The notes under the pieces were generated by a model. That model was not told the origin of the DNA. It was given only the letters and a program-made list of their open reading frames with translations, and did no database searches. Position numbers and translations under genes: made by a program. 64,000 nt of DNA from JAFGMQ01 sp036733345. GTDB taxonomy: Bacteria > Desulfobacterota > DSM-4660 > Desulfatiglandales > Desulfatiglandaceae. The stretch lies in NCBI GenBank assembly GCA_036733345.1, contig DAINAR010000011.1:1-64000 (forward strand), written 5' to 3'. Shown here piece by piece: positions 1 to 9,036 of the stretch; position 1 is the stretch's first letter, and every line of letters begins with the position of its first letter.

Positions 1-104
1 CATATCACCAGAACTGCAAAGACTGTCACAAGGAATTGGTTAAATCCGGTAAATCCAAGGACGCGCCTTTTAAAAAGTGTACAAAATGTCACATAAAATC
101 TTAG
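1..104 (+). CDS. Class III cytochrome c (c3-type), C-terminal fragment
   Basis: The gene enters from the left edge. The frame beginning at base 3 gives 33 residues and stops at TAG 102-104. Two haem-binding CxxCH motifs are visible, NCKDCH and KCTKCH, separated by 16 residues rich in Lys. This is the usual C-terminus of small tetrahaem cytochromes c3 of sulfate reducers, periplasmic electron carriers between hydrogenases or formate dehydrogenases and membrane complexes. The N-terminus and signal peptide lie outside the window, so the exact haem number is unknown. A good terminator follows 34 bases later. Confidence 0.75.
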   Translation, partial: YHQNCKDCHKELVKSGKSKDAPFKKCTKCHIKS

Positions 105-137
105 ATATTTAATTAATATATAAATATTCTGGATTAC

Positions 138-175
138 AAAAAGGCCGCTTTTTCTTGAATTAAGCGGCTTTTTTT
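138..175 (+). terminator. Intrinsic terminator after the cytochrome gene
   Basis: The stem GCCGCTT (144-150) pairs with AAGCGGC (162-168) across an 11-base loop and is followed by seven T (169-175). It ends the cytochrome transcript. Confidence 0.85.
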
Positions 176-220
176 GTCGCAGGCCGATGATTTTGGAATA
201 TGCGATTATTGAAAAAGAAA

Positions 221-460
221 TAATTGATGGATTCGTAAAAAGCCGTCACTCCGTTGAAAAACGGAGTCCAGATGCTGCGTAACTACTCGAAAACGCTGGA
301 TTCCGACCCCGAAAAGGAATCCGGGACAGGCTGGAGTTTACCCGCCAGTTTTTGTGGAGGGTTTACCCGCCAATGTTTGTGGAGGGTTTATCCCGCATTT
401 GATTCGGGGTCGGAATGAAGGAAAAAGAGCATTTTTGACTTTTTGCGAGTTCATCAATTA
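221..460. repeat. Structured dispersed repeat, copy 1
   Basis: About 240 bp with imperfect terminal inverted repeats: the left end TAATTGATGGATTCGTAAAA is matched by the right end (about 437-460) in reverse complement. Inside are a GAAA-capped 8-bp hairpin (248-267), a 14-bp inverted repeat (300-313 with 403-416), and two 25-bp tandem units (336-360, 361-385) plus a partial third. A diverged copy lies at 24645-24907. No transposase is inside, so it is MITE-like or REP-like. It has no convincing coding capacity. Confidence 0.8.
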
Positions 461-578
461 ACAACCCAAAAAAATTGAAAATTAAAACCTCCTTCGCCTG
501 AGTTAAAATAAAAAAGAAAAAGCGTCTATTCATCATTGCTAATGACAAATCGACGCTTTGAGTGATTCGTTGAGCTGA

Positions 579-767
579 TCAGACTTCCGTGACGGTAATT
601 GCCTCCTGCTCACATACTTCAACGCAGCTTTCGCATCCGAGACATTCTTCTGCATTAACCGGCACAGATTTCTCATCCTGCATCTCGTAGACATCCACTG
701 GACAAACTTCTACGCATTCTTCACAACCAATGCACTTTTCAGGATCAACCACTACTTCATAACCCAT
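579..767 (-). CDS. 2[4Fe-4S] ferredoxin
   Basis: A 62-residue cytoplasmic low-potential electron carrier. Two CxxCxxCxxxC motifs are seen, CIGCEECVEVCP (residues 12-23) and CLGCESCVEVCE (43-54). The second motif lacks the usual Pro after its last Cys and has Glu. The protein is acidic, typical of bacterial-type ferredoxins feeding AOR, hydrogenase or pyruvate:ferredoxin oxidoreductase. A strong Shine-Dalgarno (CAGGAGGA) lies about 8 bases before the ATG, which fixes the start. It is monocistronic, with the repeat element downstream. A physiological partner cannot be read from the neighbours, but the AOR at 14 kb is a candidate user. Confidence 0.92.
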   Translation of the reverse strand: MGYEVVVDPEKCIGCEECVEVCPVDVYEMQDEKSVPVNAEECLGCESCVEVCEQEAITVTEV

Positions 768-1185
768 ATTTCTTATCCTCCTGAATTATAAATATAAAAA
801 TAAAATTAGCTCAAAATCGCACCCTTTATGCCGTTTCAATAAAACCAGCGGATTATGTAACAAAGTATATTTGTGCTGTCAAGCTTTTTGTATTTTCCCT
901 GAAAAACGTATGTCCTTCAAATGCGACTATAAATCATATTACTTACCAGTATCTTAAACACATAGACCTTTTTGAACATTTCTGATATGCAGAATTGATT
1001 ATATTCTTTAAGCACCAAAAAAATTCTTAAAAACAATATTCAACTGCAGATATATCTTTCTAAAGTAGTCGTATTTAATTCTGCCATATGTAAAAAGACA
1101 ATAGAAAAAACTATAAATAGAGTAAATTGAATAAGTTATATTCATTTTGCATTCTGTAATATAAGAAATATTATTTTCAAAAAAA

Positions 1186-2361
1186 ATGTCTATCAATATA
1201 AAGATATTCTTTACACTTTTTTTGTCTGTTTTCGTAACCACTGTAGGCGTTGGAATTGTAACTCCGCTGCTCCCTGTTTATGCACACGAGCTTGGGGCAG
1301 GAGCCTTCCAGATTGGTCTTATCTTTGCAGCCTTTTCACTGACCAGGAGTATTTTTGTCCCTTATTTTGGGAAGCTTTCTGACAGGAAGGGCAAAAAGGT
1401 TTTTCTGGTAATGGGTCTTTTCACCTATTTCCTGGTTTCCATATTATTTATCTTCTCAAACAGCATTGAAATACTAATTCTACTGAGGCTCGGACAAGGA
1501 TTCGCATCCGCGATGATACTTCCTGTTGCTCAAGCCTATATAGGAATGATAACACCTGAAAACAAAGAGGGACTGATAATGGGCCTGTTTAACATATCAA
1601 TTTATGGCGGCCTGAGTGCAGGCCCGTTATTAGGCGGTATAGTTAAGGATTGGTTCAGTATTTATTTTTCATTCATGTGCATGTCTTTTTTAACACTCTC
1701 TGGTTTTTTTCTATGCCTTATATTTCTTCCTGCCGAAGAAAAATCAAATTTATATAGACAGAACAGTAACAAGTCCATAAGTTACATTAAACTTATTAGT
1801 AATCCTTTGATATTTTCGCTTTTTACCTTTAGGACATGTTTTACTACATGCATTGGCATTATTTGGACCTTTCTGCCTGTCTTGGCAAGCGTCAAGCTCG
1901 GACTCTCAAGTACTGCCATAGGATTCATTGTAATGATAAATGTTTTCTTGGCAGGTTTCCTTCAGGCTCCAATGGGGTACCTTGCTGATCGCTTCAGTAA
2001 AAAGATACTCACTCTGACCGGAGGTATATTAGCGACAATGGCCATACTTTATATGAACATAGCTTCAACCTTTTTTGAACTTATAATAGCAAATGCATTT
2101 ATAGGTCTGGCAGGAGGAATATCTCTTCCTGCCATTATGGCCTTAGGGGTGATTGAAGGTCGTAAATTAAGGGCAATGGGATCCCTTATGGGGTTGCTCG
2201 CTCTGGCGCACAGTCTAGGCATGCTGGCCGGTCCTCTTCTCGCGGGAATATCAATCTCTCTTTTTTCTTTTGAAACTATGTTTTTTTTAGGTGCAACAGT
2301 CCTGATTATCGGAACAATAGTGTTTAGTTTGTGTCAGCAGGAAAATAAAGCGCTTAAGTAG
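1186..2361 (+). CDS. Major facilitator superfamily transporter
   Basis: 391 residues with about 12 hydrophobic segments, the standard MFS length. The signature between helices 2 and 3 is visible as GKLSDRKGKK (about residues 62-71) and a second degenerate copy appears in the C-terminal half as GYLADRFSKK (about 264-273). The first helix starts almost at once (MSINIKIFFTLFLS), and there is no clear Shine-Dalgarno before the ATG. The Asp-Arg-Lys loop and the overall pattern fit drug or metabolite efflux antiporters (DHA1 type), but substrate cannot be predicted. The upstream 400 bases are AT-rich and appear to be non-coding. It stands about 70 bases ahead of the next small gene. Confidence 0.85.
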   Translation: MSINIKIFFTLFLSVFVTTVGVGIVTPLLPVYAHELGAGAFQIGLIFAAFSLTRSIFVPYFGKLSDRKGKKVFLVMGLFTYFLVSILFIFSNSIEILILLRLGQGFASAMILPVAQAYIGMITPENKEGLIMGLFNISIYGGLSAGPLLGGIVKDWFSIYFSFMCMSFLTLSGFFLCLIFLPAEEKSNLYRQNSNKSISYIKLISNPLIFSLFTFRTCFTTCIGIIWTFLPVLASVKLGLSSTAIGFIVMINVFLAGFLQAPMGYLADRFSKKILTLTGGILATMAILYMNIASTFFELIIANAFIGLAGGISLPAIMALGVIEGRKLRAMGSLMGLLALAHSLGMLAGPLLAGISISLFSFETMFFLGATVLIIGTIVFSLCQQENKALK

Positions 2362-2430
2362 TACTTTGCAAAAATAATGAATCATCTCGATTTTTTCGGC
2401 TGAAAAAAATTATTTTAGGAAAATTTAAAT

Positions 2431-2655
2431 ATGTCCAATTCATATGGCATTATAGAGGTTGATATGTTCCCCGAGGATGTTAACAGCCTGGATCATCCCT
2501 ATGTTGTCCAGTTTAAAGAGATATTGGAAGAGGTTGCTGAAGAATATAACTGCAATCTGGTCAATTTTGATATTGAACATGGGATTGTGATGTTTTCTTT
2601 CGACAGCGAGGAACTCACAGCACAAATTTTAAATATTTTGCAGCATGAAAAATAG
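2431..2655 (+). CDS. Small acidic conserved hypothetical protein
   Basis: 74 residues, strongly acidic (many Asp and Glu), no Cys pairs except a single Cys, no signal peptide and no membrane segment. I do not recognise the family. The reading frame is supported by an AGGA ribosome-binding site about 9 bases upstream and by overlap: its last 11 bases (TAG at 2653-2655) contain the ATG of the following methyltransferase at 2645. That arrangement suggests translational coupling and a shared role, perhaps as an accessory factor of the RNA methylase. That role is inference only. Confidence 0.65.
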   Translation: MSNSYGIIEVDMFPEDVNSLDHPYVVQFKEILEEVAEEYNCNLVNFDIEHGIVMFSFDSEELTAQILNILQHEK

Positions 2656-3397
2656 AATCAACCTTGACAATATTTCAATAATCCTTGTTCAAACACAGAT
2701 CCCTGAAAATATTGGAGCTGTCGCACGTGCCATGAACAATATGGGGATTTATAGCCTTATTCTGGTTAAACCCAAAAATTATGATCTCCAGCGTGTATTG
2801 AAAACGGCAACCCATGCATCAGTTGATATGGTTAACCATATTGAAATCTATGAAGATTTAAAAGAAGCCCTTTCATTTTATGAATATGTAATTGGAACTA
2901 CGGCCAGAATTGGTTCTCATCGCCCTGTACAAAGTCAACCACACGGCCTGGCACAAAATCTTATCAGGATATCACAAAACAACAAAGTTGCTGTTATTTT
3001 TGGTCCTGAAGACAGGGGACTTACAAATAAGCAGCTCAGTTACTGCCATCATATTGTAAATATACCAACAGCGAGCTTCTCTTCAATAAATCTCGCCCAG
3101 GCAGTGATGATAATCTGTTATGAAATCTTTATTGCTTCCCGCGATACAGAACAGAAATCCCTTCCCCGCCTTGCAAATCAATTTGAATTGGAAGGTATGT
3201 ATGGACATCTCAAAGAAGTTCTAATGAAAATTGGTTTTATTAACCCCCAAAACCCGGAACACTGGATGTTTAACCTTCGTCGTTTTATGTCCAGAATGCC
3301 TTTAAGGGCAAGAGAAGTTCTCGTTATAAGGGGAATATGTCGTCAGATTGACTGGTATTCTGAACAGCTGGAAAAAATGAGAAAGAATAAAGAGTAA
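2645..3397 (+). CDS. trmJ: SpoU/TrmJ-family tRNA 2'-O-methyltransferase
   Basis: 250 residues, close to the usual length of TrmJ, which methylates the ribose 2'-OH of Cm32/Um32 in the tRNA anticodon loop using SAM. The three SPOUT motifs are present: ENIGAVARAMNNMG (about 21-34), VIFGPEDRGLT (about 118-128) and IPTASFSSINLAQAV (about 140-154), the last forming the trefoil-knot SAM site. The C-terminal extension (MFNLRRFMSRMPLRARE) resembles TrmJ more than TrmH or RlmB. The start overlaps the preceding 74-residue gene by 11 bases. The exact tRNA position modified is inferred from the family. Confidence 0.85.
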   Translation: MKNRINLDNISIILVQTQIPENIGAVARAMNNMGIYSLILVKPKNYDLQRVLKTATHASVDMVNHIEIYEDLKEALSFYEYVIGTTARIGSHRPVQSQPHGLAQNLIRISQNNKVAVIFGPEDRGLTNKQLSYCHHIVNIPTASFSSINLAQAVMIICYEIFIASRDTEQKSLPRLANQFELEGMYGHLKEVLMKIGFINPQNPEHWMFNLRRFMSRMPLRAREVLVIRGICRQIDWYSEQLEKMRKNKE

Positions 3398-3434
3398 TAA
3401 ATAATTTCCGTATTTTCTTTTTTTAATATTAATT

Positions 3435-4157
3435 TCAAACAGGATAAAAAATTTCTTGAAGTCTTTTGGCATTTTTTACTGCAAATCCACTAAAATCATT
3501 ATCAAAATAAATGTATCCCTCAAGGCCCCAGCCCCTAATCTTATTTGCCCATTCCTGCAATTCTGATTCTGAATATTCAGATGAATACAGCTTTTTTCCG
3601 CCATGAAGTCTTATATAAATAAAATCAGATGTTAAATTTTCATTATATGGATATTTTCCTGCGCTATCTGAAATACAGAATGCTATGTTATTTGCTTTTA
3701 GGATCTCAAAAAAATTATTTTCAACCCATGAAGGATGACGAATTTCAAAAACATGCCGATATGACTGATCTAACTGTTTACAAAAAATGGAAACGGTCTC
3801 ATTATTAAAAATAAGGTTGGGTGGGAGTTGAAAAAGAATGGGCCCCAATTTATTTTTTAATCTCGAAGCTCTGGAATAAAGGATTTCCAGGGAATCTCTG
3901 CAATCTTTGAGGCGTTTAATATGTGAGATGAATCTACTAGCCTTTAGAGCATAAACAAAGTTTTGTGGACTCCCATCGTGCCATCTCTCAAATATCTCAG
4001 GCTTGGGAAGCCTGTAAAAAGTTGAATTCACTTCTACAGTGGTGAAATGCATGGAATAAAAATCAAGCCATTTGGAGACAGGAAGCCCTGAAGGATAAAA
4101 CAGCTCTTTCCAATGCCTGTAATTCCAGCCTGATGTCCCGATTTTCCATTTCTCCGT
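3435..4157 (-). CDS. DUF72 (YecE-like) family protein
   Basis: About 240 residues of the DUF72 TIM-barrel family. Characteristic segments are KIGTSGWNYRHWKELFYP near the N-terminus, TTVEVNSTFYRLP (about 40-52), FQLPPNL, and YIYFDNDFSGFAVKNA near the C-terminus. The biochemical function of DUF72 is not established. Translation starts at a GTG (4160-4158) that overlaps the stop codon of the upstream decarboxylase as GTGA, so the two are translationally coupled. The family is found in many anaerobes without a consistent partner, and its pairing with a PLP decarboxylase here is not informative on its own. Confidence 0.85.
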   Translation of the reverse strand, partial: TEKWKIGTSGWNYRHWKELFYPSGLPVSKWLDFYSMHFTTVEVNSTFYRLPKPEIFERWHDGSPQNFVYALKASRFISHIKRLKDCRDSLEILYSRASRLKNKLGPILFQLPPNLIFNNETVSIFCKQLDQSYRHVFEIRHPSWVENNFFEILKANNIAFCISDSAGKYPYNENLTSDFIYIRLHGGKKLYSSEYSESELQEWANKIRGWGLEGYIYFDNDFSGFAVKNAKRLQEIFYPV

Positions 4158-5890
4158 CACATTTCTGCTCTTGATTTTACTCTACTATCATTAACCAGTT
4201 TTTCCAGTATCTTCTGGTAAGCCGGTTCAAAACCTTGCCATATCTGAAGACCAATACGTTTTTGGATTTTTAAAATTTCGTCAAGGATATGGTCGTTTGT
4301 CAATGGATTAATTAGAACCGCCCTTAAAACAACAATCTTATTGGGTCTGTATTGGGTAGATTCGAGGACAGTTCTTGATACAAACGTAGTATCGTCCATT
4401 CGCAAGGCCTTGTGCAATTTAATGTTCAGCCCGTTGATAAGATGATTTATCTTTCTAATATTTTGCTTTGCCTCTCTTGATTTTTCTTTTTTAGAGTAAG
4501 TTGTAGAAATGTTGGACCATTCCTTCAGTTGTTCTCTAGCGGCTTTTGGAATAAAACGATAGGTAAGTATAAAAAGCTCAGGCTGGCTAAAAGTTTCAAA
4601 ATCACCCGATTTATCAAGTATTTGCTTTAAATAATCCGTCGATTTTCGAGCATGGCCAAAGAGAAGGGCATATCCCTGGCGGCCAATTATCTTAAGTGCA
4701 GCCCAGGCCTTGAGGCATGCGAAAGACCTGGAGCCTTCAACAGTGAAGCGTCCCATATCCACAGAATTCCTTCTGATTACATACTGAGAGGAATGTCTGA
4801 TATAATTTAAGTCCTTCTCGCTTCTGAATAGAACAATACCCATCGACATAGGGCAATAGAGCAGTTTATGTGCATCTACAGATACCGAGTCAGCCCTCTC
4901 AATTCCCTTGAAAAGAGACCTGTATTCTTCTACCAGAAGGGCAGACCCACCCCAACAGGCATCAACATGGAAATGAGCATCAACATCTCTTGCTATTTGC
5001 TCCAGGATATCAAGGTTATCAATATTTCCGGTTTCTGTTGTTCCTGCAATGCCAACAATAGCAATTATTTTAGTACGTTCATTGCTCTTATCTTCTTCAA
5101 GGTCTTTTATTGTTTTCCGGAGTTCTTTGATATCAATACGATTACATAGATCTACCGGGATACTCAAAACATTTTCTTCTCCTATACCAAGCAGATTAGC
5201 AGACTTTTTTATGGAATAGTGTCCTCTCGCTGAAACGATGATTACGCCCTTTGAGTAACCATAATAACTAAGAGCCCTGTCGAGCCCGGCAACGCGGCAT
5301 CCGGGGAAACCTCCTTTTTGAGGGAAGGCCTTTTCTCGAGCAACCAAAAGTGCCGTCATGTTTCCGATTGTTCCATCTGATGTGATATTCCCTAACGCAA
5401 TACGATGGTTCTGAACATTCCTTTCATAGAACCTATCCGTTCGCTGAAAAATAAGGCGATGAAGCCAGGAAAGGAACTCCCTTTCGACAAAACTGGAAGC
5501 CTTAGCAGTTTCAATTTTGACCTGATTTTGATTCAGAGCAGCAATAATCATTTCAAGAAGGATCATAAAATAAGGAATGGCACTGGTCATGTGACCTATG
5601 TAATAAGGACTGCCAACCTTTACGGAGTGATGTATAACTTTATCTTTTATCTCTATGAGAACATCCTTGATCAACTTGGGATTATCAGGGATTGAGGTTT
5701 GATCAAAAATCATGCTGAGTTGAGGCAATGTTATGCTGCTGTGAATGCCGCCTCTTTCCTGGAATAGATGGTGTATAATTTCAAGAAGCTGATGCCCGAA
5801 CTCGATAAACTTGTCAGGTGAATCCGGCATGATAAACAGTTTTTTCAGATATTCCAGGTTGGTGTCAACTTTTTTGTATGTATCAATCAT
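4157..5890 (-). CDS. panP: PLP-dependent group II decarboxylase, probably PanP-type aspartate 1-decarboxylase
   Basis: 577 residues. The PLP-binding lysine is in SVDAHKLLYCPM (about residues 338-349), with the upstream HVDACWGGSALL motif holding the conserved Asp that contacts the pyridine nitrogen. The N-terminal GSPYYIGHMTSAIPYF and the long C-terminal extension match the glutamate/aspartate decarboxylase subgroup that includes Vibrio PanP, which makes beta-alanine for pantothenate. Glutamate, tyrosine or other amino acid decarboxylation is possible. It lies 66 bases downstream of nadA on the same strand, and both enzymes draw on aspartate. No strong ribosome-binding site is visible before the ATG. 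The family call is firm; the substrate is moderate. Confidence 0.78.
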   Translation of the reverse strand: MIDTYKKVDTNLEYLKKLFIMPDSPDKFIEFGHQLLEIIHHLFQERGGIHSSITLPQLSMIFDQTSIPDNPKLIKDVLIEIKDKVIHHSVKVGSPYYIGHMTSAIPYFMILLEMIIAALNQNQVKIETAKASSFVEREFLSWLHRLIFQRTDRFYERNVQNHRIALGNITSDGTIGNMTALLVAREKAFPQKGGFPGCRVAGLDRALSYYGYSKGVIIVSARGHYSIKKSANLLGIGEENVLSIPVDLCNRIDIKELRKTIKDLEEDKSNERTKIIAIVGIAGTTETGNIDNLDILEQIARDVDAHFHVDACWGGSALLVEEYRSLFKGIERADSVSVDAHKLLYCPMSMGIVLFRSEKDLNYIRHSSQYVIRRNSVDMGRFTVEGSRSFACLKAWAALKIIGRQGYALLFGHARKSTDYLKQILDKSGDFETFSQPELFILTYRFIPKAAREQLKEWSNISTTYSKKEKSREAKQNIRKINHLINGLNIKLHKALRMDDTTFVSRTVLESTQYRPNKIVVLRAVLINPLTNDHILDEILKIQKRIGLQIWQGFEPAYQKILEKLVNDSRVKSRAEM

Positions 5891-5956
5891 AGGCTTATTT
5901 CTAAAGGCCTCTCCGGAAATTTTAGGCTCCCTGCATCACGGCTTAGCCGGGTAAGG

Positions 5957-6868
5957 TTACTTTAAAGGAATAGCCAGCATACGCTCAACTGCATTCTTTG
6001 CCTTGAGCCTAATCTGTTCCGGGACCTTTACTTCTGGTTTAAGGTCTTCCAGGGCCTGCAGAATATCCTTCAATCCAATCTTTTTCATATCTTTACAAAT
6101 CATATTCGGATCGGCTGGAATAAATAGTTTGCCTGGATTTGCCTTTGTGAGAGGGTGAATGATCCCTGCCTCTGTGCCAATGATAAATTCCTTTTTACTG
6201 GAATTTGCAGCATAGGCTAACATGCCCGAGGTACTCTTAACTTCATCGGCCAGATCAAGGACCTGGGGTGAACATTCAGGATGGGCAAGAAAAACTGCTT
6301 CCGGATAATCCTTCTTAACCTTTAAGACTTGTTGAACGGTTAAATTATCATGTATGGGGCAATATCCTTCCCAGTAATTCACATCCCTGCTTGTATTTCT
6401 TTTGGTATACCTTGCAAGATTTTTGTCAGGCGTCATCAGAATTTTTACAGATGAGTCAACAGAATTAACAACCTGAATTGCATTAGCCGAAGTGCAACAC
6501 AAATCACTTTCAGCCTTAACATCAGCGGTTGTATTAACATAACTAATTACAACGGCATCCGGCATTTCTTTTTTTCTCTTCTGCAAATCCTCTGCCGTTA
6601 TCATATCGGCCATTGGGCATCCTGCCTCTAATACAGGTAGTATAACCTTCTTGTTGGGGCTTAAAATAGAAGCGGTCTCCGCCATAAAATGGACACCGCA
6701 AAAAATTATCACTTCTGCATCGGTCTGTGAAGCCTTGATAGAAAGTTCGAGTGAGTCACCGCATAGATCTGCAATATCCTGTACCTCAGGTGGTTCGTAA
6801 TTATGACATAACAGAATTGCGTTTTTCTTGTGCAGCAGATTCCTTATTTCGTCTTGAATGGCCATCAT
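5957..6868 (-). CDS. nadA: Quinolinate synthase A
   Basis: 303 residues, standard for NadA, which condenses iminoaspartate and dihydroxyacetone phosphate to quinolinate in NAD biosynthesis. Family motifs are clear: LLCHNYEPPEVQDIADLCGDS (start of domain 1), IFCGVHFMAETA (Cys ligand of the [4Fe-4S] cluster), CCTSANA, AHPECSPQVLDLAD (second Cys region) and IGTEAGI. The oxygen-sensitive cluster suits an anaerobe. The start has tandem ATG codons and a weak GGGAAA site. nadB and nadC are not in the window. It is divergent from moaA across a 347-base AT-rich intergenic region. Confidence 0.95.
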   Translation of the reverse strand: MMAIQDEIRNLLHKKNAILLCHNYEPPEVQDIADLCGDSLELSIKASQTDAEVIIFCGVHFMAETASILSPNKKVILPVLEAGCPMADMITAEDLQKRKKEMPDAVVISYVNTTADVKAESDLCCTSANAIQVVNSVDSSVKILMTPDKNLARYTKRNTSRDVNYWEGYCPIHDNLTVQQVLKVKKDYPEAVFLAHPECSPQVLDLADEVKSTSGMLAYAANSSKKEFIIGTEAGIIHPLTKANPGKLFIPADPNMICKDMKKIGLKDILQALEDLKPEVKVPEQIRLKAKNAVERMLAIPLK

Positions 6869-7215
6869 ATAATTTTTCCCAGAAAAATATTATTGTTTCA
6901 TTGACTTACCTAAACATGAGAATGTATATACATCTTAGTTTTAAGAATACAATTTTGTTACTGCATAAGCAAATCATAATTTATTAACAGGTTTATGTTA
7001 TCAACCAAATGAGTATAATATCAACAAATATTGAACCCTGTTCGATATAATTAACTTTTGTTTAAAAAGTCAAGAGCTTTGCTTATATTACCTTGAGCAT
7101 GGATAACGAAACATCATTCCCTGTTCAGCAAACGACTGAAATTCAAAAGTTTCCAATACAAACAATTCTTTAATCATGTAATTTAACGTACATTCATCAG
7201 AAAGTTAAATATGTT
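6869..7215. other. Divergent intergenic region nadA/moaA
   Basis: 347 bases, strongly AT-rich. It must hold promoters for both genes; the only candidate I can point to is TTTAAA (7061-7066) with TATATT (7084-7089) at 17-base spacing toward moaA, which is weak. I looked for a molybdenum-cofactor riboswitch before moaA and did not recognise one. Confidence 0.4.
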
Positions 7216-8211
7216 ATGCCTGCCAAATCAACCAGTAAAAATAATAAGCATCTTATTAACTACTTAAGGCTTTCAGTCACTGATCGTTGTAACCTACGCT
7301 GTATTTACTGCATGCCCAGCGAAGGACTTAAATTTATGCCGCACAGTAATATTTTGTCATATGAAGAAATGCTATATATTGTTCAACTTGCCGTCACCAC
7401 TGGAATCCGAAAAGTTAGACTTACTGGTGGTGAGCCTTTGGTTCGCAAAGGCATTATTGGCTTTCTCAAAAGACTAAATAAAATTGAAGGCTTAGAAGAA
7501 ATAACTCTCACGACAAACGGTGTGCTGCTTAAACGATTCGCTGCCGATATAAAGGAATGTGGCATTAAGCGTATAAATGTGAGCATGGATTCCCTGAAGC
7601 CTGAACGTTTTTTTTATATTACCAAACGTGACTATTTTGAACAGGTCTGGGAAGGAATAAGGGAGGCTGAGAGATTAGGCTTTTATCCCATTAAAATTAA
7701 TGTTGTAGCAATAAAGGGATTTAATGATGATGAAATACTTGATTTTGCCAGGTTAACCATTGATAAGCCTTACCACATCCGTTTTATTGAATTCATGCCC
7801 GTAGGAGAAGAAATTGGATGGAGCTATAACAGATTCATTTCAACAGGTGAAATCTACGATACAATTAAGCAGTTAAGCGACTTGAAACCTGTCACGTCAT
7901 TAGCCCTGGATGGCCCTGCAGAGAGATTTATTTTAGAGGGGGGCAAGGGAGAAATTGGTTTTATTGGAGCACTCAGCAACCATTTCTGCGACAAATGCAA
8001 CAGGATGAGATTAACTGCCGAAGGCCGGCTCAGGGGATGTCTTTTCTCTGACGAAGAGATTGATATCAAAACGCCGCTAAGAGAAGGCAAAAGCGATTCC
8101 TATCTTTTTAAACTGTTCAGGCTTGCTGGAGAGAATAAACCCGGACACCCTGAATTAATGGCGCCTGAACGAAGAAAATGTGCGAGGAATATGAGCAGTA
8201 TAGGTGGATAG
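7216..8211 (+). CDS. moaA: GTP 3',8-cyclase MoaA (molybdenum/tungsten cofactor)
   Basis: 331 residues. The radical SAM cluster motif is CNLRCIYC (about residues 26-33) in the context LSVTDRCNLRCIYCMPSEG, typical of MoaA. The second [4Fe-4S] cluster is formed by FCDKCNRMRLTAEGRLRGC near residue 260. The protein ends in Gly-Gly, the C-terminal tail that MoaA inserts into its active site. It makes 3',8-cH2GTP, the first step of molybdopterin synthesis. In this window the product is needed for the tungsten AOR at 14.2 kb. It is monocistronic, convergent with the iclR gene 37 bases away. Confidence 0.96.
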   Translation: MPAKSTSKNNKHLINYLRLSVTDRCNLRCIYCMPSEGLKFMPHSNILSYEEMLYIVQLAVTTGIRKVRLTGGEPLVRKGIIGFLKRLNKIEGLEEITLTTNGVLLKRFAADIKECGIKRINVSMDSLKPERFFYITKRDYFEQVWEGIREAERLGFYPIKINVVAIKGFNDDEILDFARLTIDKPYHIRFIEFMPVGEEIGWSYNRFISTGEIYDTIKQLSDLKPVTSLALDGPAERFILEGGKGEIGFIGALSNHFCDKCNRMRLTAEGRLRGCLFSDEEIDIKTPLREGKSDSYLFKLFRLAGENKPGHPELMAPERRKCARNMSSIGG

Positions 8212-8248
8212 TACGGAAGCGGACATATTTTTAATTTCAATAAAAACC

Positions 8249-9019
8249 TTAAAATACAGGTTGCTTTCTAATAATCTGGCTTATAGCCTCTGCTGCCGCC
8301 TTAGTTTCTTTAATAACTGTGTTCATTTTTTCATCATCCAGGCTTGCCTTAAATCCGACAACCCAAATAGCAGAAAGAAGTCTTCTGTGACCTATGATAG
8401 GAGCAGCGACAGCCCTTACACCAAGGATATATTCCTCATCATCGGTGGCATATCCATTTTGCCTTACATTATTTATTTCCTGAAGATATTCTGCAGGATT
8501 GGTAATTGAATTTTCTGTATATCGGGGAAGTCCTTTTCCCCACAGGAATTTCCTGGCCTGTTCATCTGCCATCCACGCCATAAATACCTTTCCAGTCGCT
8601 CCGGCAAGGACAGGTATCTTTGTCCCAACAGGCGTAGTGATCTTTAGGTCCTGCCTTGACTCTACTACATCGAGTATTGTAACGTGTTCAGAGTTTAATA
8701 CACCAAGGCATACCGACTGTTGAGTCCTGTCCATAAGGTCTTCCATAATTGGCCTTGCCAGATCTCTCAAATCAATTTGAGAATAGGCCTTTCTGCTCAG
8801 ATCAAAAAGTGTAAAACCCAGTTTATAGCGTTTCGTGCCATCATCCCTGACGACCGCGCCTATATCCTCCAAGGCTGAGGTTATTCCATGAACAGTACTT
8901 TTACTTATCTTTAATCCCCGTGAGAGTTCGGTTACCCCTAAACCATCCTCACTGTCGGAGATGAGCCGCAATATCTGGAATGCCTTCTTTACGGAAGGTG
9001 CTTCATATTTTTTCGCCAT
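8249..9019 (-). CDS. IclR-family transcriptional regulator
   Basis: 256 residues. An N-terminal winged helix-turn-helix (about 8-70, with GLGVTELSRGLKISKSTVHG) is followed by the IclR effector-binding domain (about 80-250; GATGKVFMAWM and GVRAVAAPIIGH are recognisable). Acylated or aromatic CoA and carboxylate ligands are typical effectors. A GTTCACCATATTGAAT palindrome lies one base upstream of its ATG and matches operators found before the divergent 9272 gene and the AOR operon. This regulator is therefore likely autoregulated and likely controls those genes. Whether it represses or activates cannot be seen, but operators downstream of predicted promoters favour repression. Confidence 0.9.
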   Translation of the reverse strand: MAKKYEAPSVKKAFQILRLISDSEDGLGVTELSRGLKISKSTVHGITSALEDIGAVVRDDGTKRYKLGFTLFDLSRKAYSQIDLRDLARPIMEDLMDRTQQSVCLGVLNSEHVTILDVVESRQDLKITTPVGTKIPVLAGATGKVFMAWMADEQARKFLWGKGLPRYTENSITNPAEYLQEINNVRQNGYATDDEEYILGVRAVAAPIIGHRRLLSAIWVVGFKASLDDEKMNTVIKETKAAAEAISQIIRKQPVF

Positions 9020-9020
9020 T

Positions 9021-9036
9021 GTTCACCATATTGAAT
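9021..9036. promoter_or_regulatory. IclR operator, autoregulatory site
   Basis: GTTCACCATATTGAAT, 13 of 16 matches to the palindrome GTTCATNATAATGAAC. It occupies the translation initiation region of the iclR gene, where bound protein would block both elongation and the ribosome site. Confidence 0.6.

Noticed and set aside
336..385. Tandem 25-bp units resembling CRISPR repeats
   Set aside because: Units abut with no spacers and lie inside a longer dispersed element that recurs at 24.7 kb.
1008..1241. AT-rich frame antisense to the MFS start region
   Set aside because: Composition is dominated by A/T-driven Ile, Tyr, Asn and Phe; it overlaps the MFS start and has no ribosome site.
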